A stretch of 64,000 nt of DNA from Pyrenula massariospora (taxonomy: Eukaryota > Ascomycota > Eurotiomycetes > Pyrenulales > Pyrenulaceae): assembly GCA_021030905.1 (NCBI GenBank), contig JAGFMI010000008.1, positions 1,116,001 to 1,180,000 on the forward strand. Direction: 5' to 3'. Positions 21,530 through 32,800 of this stretch are shown in pieces (the first letter of the stretch is position 1; every line of letters starts with the position of its first letter). The notes below the pieces were generated by a model. The model saw only the letters and a program-made list of their open reading frames with translations, had not been told where the DNA came from and did not search any database. A program made the position numbers and the translations under genes.

Positions 21530-21871
21530 ATGAAAGCTATAGCTATCATCGCCTTGATCGGCAGCTTAGCCTGCCATGTCACCGCTACTCCAATGCCCAA
21601 TGCGGAAGCACTACCTGCCGCGGGTACGCTTGAGAAACGACCTCACATCTATGCAGAATACATTCGCGAAGCTGAACCGGAGGCGGAACCAAAAGAGAAG
21701 CGAGAAGCAGACATTCAGGAGCGGGACCTCGAGAAACGGCCTCATATTTACGCCGAGTACATACGCGAGGCGGAGCCAGAGCCCGAAAGCCAGCAGAAGC
21801 GGGATCTTGAGAAGCGACCTCATATCTATGCACAGTATATACGAGAAGCCGAACCGGAGGAGGAGTCCTGA
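21530..21871 (+). CDS. repeat-containing RiPP precursor (dikaritin-like)
   Basis: The 113-residue precursor starts at the ATG at 21530 (context AAAATGA); an upstream in-frame start at 21506 is less likely. A signal peptide covers residues 1-20. Three repeats follow, each led by LEKR, a Kex2 site: cores PHIYAEYIR at 38-46 and 71-79 and PHIYAQYIR at 97-105. Acidic EAEP-rich spacers follow each core, and further KR sites are at 57-58 and 90-91. A secreted precursor with Kex2-bounded, Tyr-containing cores next to UstYa-family genes is the arrangement of ustiloxin-like dikaritin clusters. The core differs from those I know of. Final product and ring chemistry are unknown. A mating pheromone is the main alternative, but the UstYa neighbours argue against it. 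Confidence 0.85.
   Translation: MKAIAIIALIGSLACHVTATPMPNAEALPAAGTLEKRPHIYAEYIREAEPEAEPKEKREADIQERDLEKRPHIYAEYIREAEPEPESQQKRDLEKRPHIYAQYIREAEPEEES
21635..21862 (+). repeat. three in-gene tandem repeats of the core peptide
   Basis: Cores start at 21641, 21740 and 21818. The units are 99 and 78 bases apart because the spacers differ in length. From the EKR codons through the spacer start, units 1 and 2 differ at about 11 codons, all silently. Confidence 0.85.
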
Positions 21872-22396
21872 GTAAAGAAACATGGAACGATGTCGGACGG
21901 AAGAAGTGTGGTATTGGAAGGAGATTGTTGGCGCATTGTAGGGAGACGCTCGAAGAATTAGAGGAAATGAGGGTTTGGGAGAAGGAGATTGTTTAGCTAG
22001 TCCATCTATTCGTTATCAAAATCATGCTCCTTACTCTCGATTTCATAGTGACTAATTACTCTCCGCGAAGTTGCTAGTCTCTCCGCATCATGCACAGTTT
22101 TGTCGCAAAGGTTTATCTTAAGTAGTTCGAGATTGAAATGCCTTATATGTCGCTCAACAGTAGATTAAGTCAATATATCAAAAAAATTGTTCATTGGTAG
22201 ACCCCGACACTCAAGGCCAGTCTTGTCCCTCCAAGACCAACTAGGCCCTGATTTCAGCCCCACAAGGAAGGTGATGGCTTAAGGCTTTTCCTTTAATACG
22301 TTTTGTGATCTCTTTCTATATTCTCCGCATTGGATTTTAATAGTCTTCAAATTGCATTTGAATATTCACTTTGCTAGAACATTCAACGTATGACCT
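21872..22396. other. intergenic region downstream of the precursor
   Basis: This 525-base stretch holds the 3' end of the precursor transcript and the promoter of UstYa gene C. It is AT-rich from about 22000. No gene was seen. Confidence 0.4.
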
Positions 22397-23305
22397 ATGT
22401 TCCTCTCCCGTCGGTCAGCAACCTACGAGCTTCTTGAAAAGAGTGAAAGCGAGGCTAGCGAAGATGGAATTTCGAAGCAATCGAAGAGCTACTTTTTCGG
22501 CCTCTCATTCAAAGATGCCTACTTAATCTTTCTTCACCTCCTCCTCGTTATACTAGCCACCGTGCTTGGATTTCACACTCTCCGGCCACCTTTTTCAAAG
22601 CTCTGCCTTCTCCCCTCAGAACTCCGTAGGACTCTCTCACGTACAAATTTGCTGAACTGGAGCTAAATGCCCTGCACCAGCATTCGCATCTTCCTTCCTC
22701 ACCTATCATGATCTCACATTCCATCCCAGCGGTTTCGGTGAATCTCCTTCCTCAGAACCAAACCCATACATCGGCCCACCCAACTCCGAAAACGACGCAG
22801 CATGGGCAAAGCTCTACGACGGTCCGTTTTTCTCCCCTCCCGAATCCCCCTCTAAATCTAACCACCCCTCTCTAAAATAGTCGGCATGGCCGTCCTCACC
22901 GCCTCCGAAACCTCCACCCTCCCCGTCACCACCACCCCTCTAATCGACGACCCAACCCACTCCCTCGTCACAATCGAACTCTTCCACCAACTCCACTGCC
23001 TCGACTACCTCCGCCACGCCTCCTACCCTTCCAACTCCACCACCACTACCCACCACCCCCACGAACCCGCCTGGTCGCGCACGCACCACCTCGACCACTG
23101 CGTCGACTACCTGCGCCAGGTGCTCATGTGCCACGGGGACCTGACGCCGATCACGCTGGAGCTGATCCCCGGGGTGCCGAAGCTGCCGCCGCCGAATCCG
23201 CCGCCGTACCGGCCGGATTTTGCGATCCGGCATACGTGTCGGGATTTTTGGGGGGTGTGGGAGTGGGCGGCGGGGAGGAATGGGAGTGGGTATAGCGTTG
23301 CTTGA
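22397..23305 (+). CDS. UstYa-family (DUF3328) protein C
   Basis: Exons are 22397-22625, 22681-22821 and 22881-23305, giving 264 residues. The first donor could also be the GTAC at 22641, in the same phase. Features in order: a polar N-terminus with YELLEKSESEASEDG, one membrane segment (YLIFLHLLLVILATVLGF), the family junction DAAWAKLYD, then the paired motifs HQLHC (LFHQLHCLDYLRH) and HLDHC (HHLDHCVDYLRQVLMCHGDL). A Thr/His/Pro-rich loop separates the two motifs. It lies directly downstream of the precursor on the same strand, which makes it the best candidate for a core-modifying enzyme. The last exon is much more GC-rich than the first. Confidence 0.9.
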
Positions 23306-23467
23306 TGGGGTTTGCTTGTGAGGAGTTTAGTCTGCAGGATGGTTGTTGGCAAGGGAGGGGGTTCATGGTGGCGTTTTCGGATAGAGCTAGAATGTCTAGG
23401 AGTTTATGATGAAAGTCTATGATCTATTTGAAATTTTACAGCACCCTTGACTGTCATTCTAGAGCAT

Positions 23468-24238
23468 CTATTCAATATGCAGCTCACTCTCCTTCTCCTT
23501 CGCAAACGCATAAATCCTATCAAAATTCCGACAACTATGCACAACCGCATGGTCAAACCCATACCCGCTCGTACTCCCCTCATCATACCAAAAGCTCAAC
23601 GGCGTCATATCCCCATGGCACATCACCACCTGCCTTAGATAGTCTAAACAATGACTCCGATGCTTCACCCGCATCTCGTCCGTCTCGCCCTTCCCATCCT
23701 CCCCCTCCCGGAACTCGAGCAGCACGCGGAGATAGTTTAAGCAGTGAAGTTGATGGAACATGCCGATCGCCACAGGATACACGCCCGGTTCGCGGACAGA
23801 CTCCACAGTGGGCACGGCGAGTTGTGCGTTTTGCTCCGCGGTGAGGCCGACGACGCCGACGGTGGTGAGGTTGAGCCAGGCGCGGTCGACGGCGGGGGTG
23901 CGGGGCCCTTCGAAGGGGGTTGGTGGTAGGGAGTCGTGTTCGTGGAATCCCGATGCCGCGAAGACGGTGTCTTCGTAGGTTATTAGAGAAATTGTGCCGG
24001 GGAGTTCATGTTTTCGGAGAGGCGAGCAGGAGGGCTTGGAGGTGAAGATGTAAACGGCGAATGCTAGGTTGAGGATCGTGACGAAGATGTGGATCGTCCA
24101 GCTTCGAAGTCTTAGCCGGTGGCTATGTGGCGATTGACGGCGATGAGGAAGGGGAATCTCATCGCTGTCGGAGCTGGTGTCTGAGAGTAGGGATTGTTCG
24201 ACATCGTGTGATGATGAGAGCTGGTATTCTTTGTCCAT
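23468..24238 (-). CDS. UstYa-family (DUF3328) protein D
   Basis: This single exon codes 256 residues and is convergent with gene C. It has an acidic Ser-rich N-terminus, one membrane segment (WTIHIFVTILNLAFAVYIFT), VDRAWLNLT at the usual junction, then HQLHC (MFHQLHCLNYLRVLLEF) and HRSHC (HRSHCLDYLRQVVMCHGDM). The C-terminal end HSCRNFDRIYAFA matches the conserved tail seen in B and C. The absence of introns sets it apart from B and C. It probably acts in the lumen of the secretory pathway on a peptide substrate, as proposed for UstYa proteins. Confidence 0.9.
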   Translation of the reverse strand: MDKEYQLSSSHDVEQSLLSDTSSDSDEIPLPHRRQSPHSHRLRLRSWTIHIFVTILNLAFAVYIFTSKPSCSPLRKHELPGTISLITYEDTVFAASGFHEHDSLPPTPFEGPRTPAVDRAWLNLTTVGVVGLTAEQNAQLAVPTVESVREPGVYPVAIGMFHQLHCLNYLRVLLEFREGEDGKGETDEMRVKHRSHCLDYLRQVVMCHGDMTPLSFWYDEGSTSGYGFDHAVVHSCRNFDRIYAFAKEKESELHIE

Positions 24239-27066
24239 TGTGAATATAGTTGATGCAATTAGATGATACTATCACTAGCTCTCATAGCCGAAGGTCTCGT
24301 CGGACAGAGACCTGATATGATCACGTGCCTATTAGCAGTCTTGCAGGCTCAATGTCAAGGGTCTAGACTCTTAGACGGCAGGCTGGAGCGGCACTCGCCA
24401 GGTTGACAGGTTGAGGACAGAAACTCAATTGTACGTGGATATCAAGAATAGAAGCGACCCCATTGATTTGATCCAAGTGTCCTTTAGTTGAGATTTCGCC
24501 TCGTTGGGCTTTGTTGAAGGGCGTATAGCGGCGGATCAACTCTCGTCACTTACCGATATCTTGGAGAAGCCTCATGTTGGCTTGTGATGACTCCCAAATC
24601 GCCGGGGCAAATCATAGAGATTCGGCTTCGGATAAGTCAACTTAAGGGAAAGTGTGAGGTTTGGGGGCTACGATCGACCGCCTTGGTCTCGTTGTAGGGG
24701 CTGTCGCCGACGAGATGATCGCAATAACAGATGCTAAGATGTTAGAGATGCGGGCGGTATGGCTAAACTAGACCCTCAGTAAGCAGTCCCCATAAGGGTA
24801 CTGGGAAATTGAGGGTGAGGCACAAACCGTTAGAGAGTGTCCACTATCTATCTAGAAAAGTATTTCGGGTGGGACATCAGCCTTACCACGCTCTAAGAGT
24901 CGTCAAATTAAGCTCCACATGGGCAACTTCCGAACAAGGAGAAAGGGATTCAGCCAAGCACCACACGCCGACTTCAGCGAAATGCTTACATAGTATAACA
25001 TGCGGCTTACTTGGTGAATGTCGGCTGCTCCACCAGCACCGCGACTAAGCTCGGTGATTACGGGGGCCGTTATCATCGGTAAGATTTTGGGTACGACGTA
25101 ATGAAATGACAAGTATTGAAAGACCGTCAGTCCCGCCCGTAAGACCACTTGATGATGACTGCGCCATCTGTTTCTCAGTTGGATTCTGATGTCTGAAGTT
25201 AAGCTACTTGCTGATTTGGATACACACCCCTCCAGAAAGAACCACGTTAAAGAAGCTACCAGAATTAGCGAAACCAACTTGCAGTAGCTGCGAACGAAGC
25301 CGATTCTAGTAGACCGTGTGCAGATCTGTTCACTTATATAAGCTCCTCGTTATAATTAAGTTTTCTCAATCTGCAGCTCTTTTCTTGATTTATCCAAATT
25401 CCGTCGGTGACATCTCACAACCTTGTGTTCGATCCAAAAGACACTCAGGAGGCTACTATGGTAAAAGGATTCTGAGGAAGAGAATGGCGAGGCCCTGAAT
25501 CGTTGATCATGGAGATGGTCCACAGTCTGAAATGTAGCTTCTCGTCTGCAGCAACTCTCTCTTGTTTGGGTCAGAGAGCGTCAATACAATTGCTTTGAAC
25601 TAGCTGTCATCCAGTTCACCGCCGATGTTGTTAGTTGATACTTACTTGCTCTGTCAGGTACTAAAGCTATGATCCTCACTTTGGAACAACCTCTAAATGT
25701 TGATATTTTTTGCCTCGTAAATTTCCCAAATCTCAACATTGTTTATCTCAATAACTATCACAGTAGCGAGGAAGTTCAGTGTTTGTATCACTCGCTCACT
25801 CACTTTAGCCGTCTTTGGCGCCATAAACTTCCCTTAAGCTAAACGACTCATTGACATTGAATGTGTAGTTGCCTTTTGTCCCTTTTTATCGGACATACAT
25901 TTTCTGACATGAAAACCTTCCTTTCAGAACCGCCGAAAGAAGGATTGTTGAATACATCGTACGTAAGTCCTTCGATAGATCCATCCTTCATATCCAACAC
26001 TAGATTTTGGCGTCATCCCTAATATTTGTCCTTACTCACATGAATTTTTATATGGTAACAGCGCCATTTTTTGCTCTATGATGCTTTTGTTCGCAATCTC
26101 AGTCACTCTCTCAATAGTGATGAAGTAGGAGCTTCATCGGCGAGGGATTACTTGTATATCAACGCTTGCTACGTATTGCATATCATTTTGCAAAAGCGGA
26201 CGTCGCGCGCAAAGTAACATCGTCCGTTTAGACGACGGATACCGTCAAGCAGACTGGCTGCAAGGCCAAAGTGCTAAGCTCAAAATAGAAGAGAACTACC
26301 TTTCCTTTATTTTATAGGGTAATGTAGTCGAATAAGTCCGAGACTACCTAAACACTGTGAAGACCTATTTGTATAACAATACTAACTAAGTTTTCAATGA
26401 AAAAAGTGTGCTAGAAGGACTTTCGAGCTAACATGGAAGCCAGGTTCAATAGAGAACGTGGGTTGATCTCCGACCCATAATAGATGTACGCCAGGTCTTC
26501 TTCCGCGACACAACGACGCCTCAAACGCGGCTTGCTGCATCTTTACCCTTGGGCAATTGAGAATACCATCGACTCCCAATGGAGCAGAGTCCTAACATTA
26601 ATCGCTTCACATCTCACGGCCTCGTCGCGAGATTAAGTGACGCGCTGCAAAAAACTTAGGAACGACGAGCGGGCACTGCATCTTCACCGGCTTTCCAGCC
26701 CCCAAAACATCCGCCCATCTCTTGTCCTCAAGAGCAGTTTCAGAAATGCACGAATTTCGTAAGAATCAGAGCTGTTGACGTATATGAGCAGAAACCTGTC
26801 GCTCATATCAGTGACATCAGAGCTTTCGACAGGCATTTGCCGCTTTCTTCACTTCTCCGGATCACGGAGGTTGATCCGCCACAAAACATTTCTAGGCACG
26901 AAGGCCCAGACAAGGGTACCTAAATCACGATCGAGGCACCACAGGTAGTCCACCTTGTATCTTTCAATTTTCGAACATGTTTTACCTAGCAGTAAAGTCG
27001 CGGGTCGATTGCTCAATAGTGTTACGTTATCACTGCATCCATTGCGCTATGTTCTGCTGATCAAGA
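24239..27066. other. gene-poor stretch of 2.8 kb
   Basis: There are no ORFs above about 125 codons, and those present have no recognisable sequence. It is AT-rich from about 25300 to 26400. I see no terminal inverted repeats, poly-A tail or reverse-transcriptase motif, and only mild signs that could suggest RIP-type decay. It marks the right edge of the proposed peptide cluster. Confidence 0.45.
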
Positions 27067-29257
27067 ATGTTGGTGTTACAATATATCAACACGCTCCTCG
27101 GTCTCGCGTCTGTCATCTCCGCCCTCTGGCCAGCTCCCAAATCTTACGGATATGGGTCCGACACTGTCTGGCTCTCTCCTCAAACAAAGCTAGAATTTGT
27201 GGATAGATCAAAGCACTATCTAGAGTTTCCCTGGTTATGGGAAAATATTCAAAATGCCTTGTAAGTCCGTCTTATCTCATACTTCTTTCGACGATAGAGA
27301 GTGATCCTACGGAGTCCTGCGACGGTAAATACCTGTCCGCCACGACAGCATGGATAAGAGGTGGACTTTGTCGCTGTCGATACAAAATCTCCTATCGTTC
27401 TCTATGAGAGCACAATCCTATAAGTCCTTAGCAGCATGGATTGAGTTCTACCGTCCTTGCTGCAAGAAGCAATCAGGACCACCAGCGACAACTATTTAGT
27501 CTCGGTAGCTAAACATTGCTAGGTCCCTAGTAAACTTAGATCGCCCTAGGAGACAATCTCTGGCGGATCACATCGTCGTCGAAGAAGCATTTGAAAGGCT
27601 CAAATACAACTTGTTCAACCATACCTTCATTCCACGGAAGTTTCACCCACTGAGAGCGAGATTTGAACCAGGTCACAATTCAAAAGTGGTCGTCAGATCG
27701 TTTCATGTTGAATTAACAACTATGAATCGATTTTCTGGGACGAATGCTTCACTAGCGGCAAGCCCGGAAGAAGTATATGAGGCTAGCATTACAAGCAGCG
27801 GTGATGTTCAACTTTTCGCTACTTCGGTTGTTGGAGCTCTTCACGGCTTGCAGACCATTGAGCAGCTATTGTAAGGTTCCGCTTCGATCTTCACAGCTGA
27901 ACCCGATGACATGAAAAGATACGAATGATTTATAATTGCTAGCTCACATTGTGATTTGCTCAACCATCAGACATCTACAGTCTTTCATATCACTAACTAG
28001 CTTTGCTCCAGTTATACTCATTCCGAAGTTGATCAAGAGGTGTATTGCCCAAATGCTCCAGTGCGTATATTTGATAGCCCTGCGTTCGAGCACCGCGGCA
28101 TCAATCTTGACATTTCCCGCAATTGGATTGCTCCTGAGGATGCGCTCCGGGTCATCGATGCCATGGCTTTTAACAAGCTCAATCGTCTTCATATCCACGC
28201 GACCGATGCACAATCCTGGCCTCTTGAGATTCCAAGCTTGCCAGAACTGGCCCGTGAAGGAGCCTATGATCCTTCGCAGATTTGGTCAAAGTCTGACCTG
28301 GAAAACGTCCAACGCCATGGCCAGCTGCGCGGCGTATCGGTCTTTCTCGAGATCGATATACCTGGTCATACAACGTCCATCGCCCATTCTCACCCAGACC
28401 TCATCACTGCTGTGCAGAAAGAGCCGTGGCGCAAATACGCTGCAGAACCTCCTTCCGGCCAACTAAAGCTCAACCACACCCCAGTCTACGACTTCCTCAC
28501 CACCCTCCTCAACGACATCCTCCCCCGTGTCCGCCCGTTTTCAAACCTGTTCCACCTCGGCGGCGACGAACTCAACATCAACGCCTACACCTTCGAACCC
28601 ACCATCCCCAACCCCACCAAATCCTCCCTCCGCCCCCTCGTCCAACGCCTCCTCTCCCACGCCCTCACCACCACCGCCTCCCACGGCTCCACCCCCATCC
28701 TCTGGGAAGAAATGCTGCTAGAATGGAACCTCACTCTCCCCCGCAGCACCATCATCCAAACCTGGCGCACCGCCGCCGCCCTCCGCGCCGTCCTCGACCG
28801 CGGCCACCGCGTCCTCTTCGGCCCCAGCACCCACTGGTACCTCGACTGCGGCCACGGCGCCTTCCTCGACCCGCGCGACCCTTCCAATCCAACCGACAAC
28901 CCCAAAATCCGCCCGCCCTACATGGACACCTGTGCGCCCTACCACAACTGGCGGCACGTCTACGCGTTTGACCCGCTCGAGGGCGGCGTGCCGGCGGCGC
29001 AGCGCCCGCTCGTGCTCGGCGGCGAGGTGCACCTCTGGGGGGAGCTGACGGACCGGGTCACGCTGGACGGGATGCTGTGGCCGCGGGCGGCGGCGGCGGC
29101 GGAGGTGTTGTGGCGGGGGGCCGGGGTGGGGCCGGTGAGCGAGGAGGTGACGCGGCGGCTGGCGGAGATGAGGGAGCGGTTGGTGGGGAAGGGGGTGAGG
29201 GCGGGGATGGTGCAGATGGAGTGGTGCTTGAGGAATCGGGGGGGTTGTCTGATGTGA
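27067..29257 (+). CDS. secreted GH20 beta-N-acetylhexosaminidase
   Basis: Proposed exons are 27067-27260, 27550-27870 and 28012-29257, giving 586 residues. The first intron is unusually long (289 bases). The second (141 bases) has a CACTAAC branch site and restores QLFYTHSE in frame. A signal peptide covers about residues 1-19. An N-terminal hexosaminidase domain (WPAPKSYGYG, FIPRKFHPLRARFEP) leads into the GH20 barrel: HRGINLDISRNW, NKLNRLHIHATDAQSWPLE, EIDIPGH and the catalytic Asp-Glu pair in HLGGDELNINAY. Later Trp-containing blocks (PILWEEM, WHVY-like NWRHVYAFDPL, GGEVHLWGE) complete the site. It removes GlcNAc from chitin oligomers outside the cell. The 3' half is very rich in C at third positions. 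Confidence 0.9.
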
Positions 29258-29894
29258 GCGGTTTGTTATGCAGAGGCTTGTTTTGTGGACGGGATTCTTC
29301 GCCGGGAAGAAGGGTATTTTTCTGTCGTGCTGGCTTGGCCAAATTATGTGCTTTATCAAAGTATCACATTCTACGAGCGAGCTTTCTAGAAGTATAAAAT
29401 TCAAAAGGTAAGCAGGAAGGACGCATGACACTGTGGATCTCCGAGGCAGGATATAGCGCAGTGCAAAAGCGGTGGAACGCTCTGACTTTGCAAAATGGCA
29501 GGAGCGATTACATGTTGGAGGTCGCGAAAAGGAAGACCCAAAACTAAAGTCTCTAGAATTCTCGCCAAATACGTATATCACGTCTATCACATCTATCCTT
29601 CCACGACATCGAGTCGTCGCCAAGCTGAAGCGGACTCTTCCATTGAATATGTACTATGAGGTAGCTGGAGAGCGAAATTAGACGGCAGAAGAGGTCAAGG
29701 CATGAAACACATGCGCCACCCTGTAGTCCAAGGTTTGCAACACCAAACAGACTGGATGAGCAGATAGCCGTGCCGTAGCGTCTAGGGGTATCAAGTCCAA
29801 ACAAGCCAAGCATGCAACGCTAAAATGGGACAAAATCGCATCCAAGAAGTGTCACAGTTCGACGCGAGATCAATCCTGCAATCCTGATTCTCTC
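29258..29894. other. convergent intergenic region
   Basis: This 637-base gap lies between the ends of the hexosaminidase and the TRP channel genes. Only short random ORFs are present. Confidence 0.4.
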
Positions 29895-32800
29895 TCAGAT
29901 CGAACTCCCTTTCCCCGTTTGTCCAATTCCATTCCCCTGCTCCGCCTCCTCATCCACCCAGTCCGCTTCGTCCACGCTATTCTTCCGACTTCTGCCCTGG
30001 ATAACGGCACTTCGCCTCTTCTTCTCTTTCTCCCTCCCTTCCTGACGTTTCCCTTGAGCATTTGCGTTTTCCTTCCCGCCAGCCCTCCCACGCCGGCTGG
30101 ATTGATGACTTAGTCCGCCACTTCCGCTTCCACCACCACCACCACCACCATGATACGCTTTCCTCCTCTCCCGCTCTCGGCTCGGACTTCTCGTCCGTCC
30201 GCCCCGAATCTCATGTACCACATCCTTCAACCCCTCCTCCAGGGTATTCATCCTCGCAAGGACAAGGCGGCTAAACATCCCCTGCCTATCTTCCTCCTCC
30301 TCAGCGCTTGATCTCCTCTGCCCCTGCATCTGCGCCGTGGTGAGATAGGCCATCTGGGTGGCGAAGCTGGCGGGCATTGCGCCAGCGAGGAAGCCACCCC
30401 CGATAGCCTTGTTGTCGCCGATATCACTCCCAATATCCATGGCAAGGCTGGAACGGCGTTGTGGGTCCCCTTTGCGTAATGGGCTGCGGGGGTTGGGACG
30501 ATCGCCGCCGAGCATCAGGAGGCTGGCCAAATTAGGCGTAGATTGGAAGGCTGGGTTAGACTTCGGAGGTAGGATTGGACGCGCGCGTGTGCTTGGACCG
30601 GGGCCTGGGGCCTTTTTGGGGGTACGGCGTACGCCAGCATTTGCTGCAGTAGCACTGGCATTGTTGGAGGAGAGTTTGGAGGCTGGTGTGATGGCGCCAG
30701 AGCCAGGGACGGAGCGGGAGGTAAGAGGCATATCTGATTGACGGTGGACGGTAGGCGAACGGCGATGTGGGCTCACAGCAGAAGAAGAAGACCTTGATTG
30801 GTCGCCAGAGTCTGGCTCACTGACGGGATTATAAAGAATCGTGGTGGTCGAAATGTTGCGGCTGTGAGATGGGCGTGGGCGTTTTGGAGATTGTCGCCGA
30901 GACTTCGGGCGCTCACGTGTGGGTGAAGGGGAAACGAAGCGCGTATGGCTCGCAACTGAAGTGTAGGATGATGATGGCTTCGGCGGAGATTTGCGATGAG
31001 ACGGAGGTGTTTGTGGACGAGGCTGCAGCGGCTTGTGGCTAAAATAATCTATATGTGCTGTCTCACGTTGTCCTCTAAGATTCGTTGTTGATGTTGGCCT
31101 TTGTATGTCCAGCGTCATTTTGTCATCATCGTCGTTGTCATTGGTGACTAGCTCATCGTCGGCATCAGCCGGTTCCTCTACTTCTACTTGAGGAGCAAGA
31201 GTTCTGCCATATCTGGGAGGACGGGTAGACTGAAAATCGGTATTGCTTAAGAAATCTTCTGGGTCTGATGCCACCGATCGATTAGGATCGGTAAAGTTAC
31301 GCTCTCTTCGTAAAGCCGCAGACCTTTTGTGGAGAGGCCGGCGCGACTCTAACCTGTCCACGATCGCGTAATCCTGCTCCTGAGGTGGGCTGAGGATTCC
31401 GCTATCGCCCATATTGCGCATCCAAGTGTTAACCACGTTGCTTGTTTTCCTGCGATCTTGACTTTGTTGCGTGCCCCTTACAGAATCTTTAAAAGGCCGA
31501 CGGAAAACTTCGTCAAGAGCTCGATCCTTCTTCCACGTTGCGACTGAGTGCTCCCGGATAACTCTTGGTTTCGGACTAAACAGATGCAGCCCGTTGGATT
31601 GTCCAGGTGATCTCCCACGCGGTTCGACCAGGTCATTGGTCTCGATTATATCGTTGCTCAATACCGTCCTTTCGTAAAGATAGATTGAGAATAAGATAGG
31701 GAAATGTGTTGCCTTAATGACAGTTCTGTTCAGTTTCACGTATCGGCGAAAAGGCATGAAATATCGCAGCGGTGTTATCAACCATGCTAAGACGTTGGTT
31801 GGAGCCACGTAGGAGAACAGAGCGTCGGACTTGACCATCGATATAGTATTGACTGCGAATAAGAACTGGTGCTCTTCGTTCGCGTTCTGCACAATAGCCA
31901 TGAACGAATTTGTCAGAACTGTGATGAGTATAGTCACGACCAGGAAATGACAGATGCACAGAAAGATAGTTAGAATTGTCTTTCCAAGCGTATTGTAACC
32001 GCTCCACCGATCCCATGCCGCAGGCGTAAAGCCCATTAGAATTTGAAACAGCACGTAGGCCACAGAGCCAGCATCATCAATCTTATCATTGCCAAATGAC
32101 AGTGTAAGCGCCACAAAGAAGCCGCTGCAAGCAATTACGATCAGAACAAGTAGTGCAATAAAGTCCTTAGCCATCATACGAAAGGCTATCAGCAGCTGTG
32201 AGAAATAGCGGTAATGATCAAGGACGGAAAACAGTCTAGGAAACAGCAAAATCGCATCCGCAGCGAGAACGTCGTAGGCGAGATTGGCGACGGCTTGCTT
32301 TTGCGTTTCCGGCATGATGATGCCATATATCCGAAGACAAAGATGTATCAGTAGGATTGCTACAATTCCAAGGTCAAATGTGTTCCAGAAACTTGCGAGA
32401 TATAGACTGAAGCCCTGCTCATTAAACCCTACTACCTCATCAAGCATGTAACCAGCAGACCAGAACCAGAAGACGATTTCGAGTGGCGTTATGGACAGAG
32501 TGCGCTCGGCAAGAACAGCAATGAAAAGCGCAAGAAGAATGGCGAACGAGCAAGTGGACAGGAAGTTACGGTAACGAGGGACTCTGAGCCTGGAGAGCTT
32601 GAACAAGGACGCATCGCGAGGGTCGTAGAGCGTTACAGACCGTCGGACAGATATCTCGACGCTATCGTGATGTTCCCTCTGTTTAGCAGGCTGCAACTTC
32701 GCCGGCGAAGCGTTCAAGGCACCTCCTACCGTACCATAGCCTCTTGTCTGATTTGGAACAAGCTTTGTTGGTGGACGGTGCATGCTGTCAGCGGCGGAAT

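Noticed and set aside
21530-21871. Alpha-factor-like mating pheromone precursor
   Set aside because: KR sites and EAEP spacers resemble pheromone precursors. However, the spacers follow the cores, the core lacks the usual pheromone pattern, and UstYa genes surround it.
24903-25277. 124-codon minus-strand ORF in the gene-poor stretch
   Set aside because: It is weakly hydrophobic with no recognisable family and no flanking exons. It could be a relic, but I cannot support it.
28718-29623. 301-codon minus-strand ORF opposite the GH20 gene
   Set aside because: It is an Arg/Pro/His-rich shadow of C-rich codons in the real gene.
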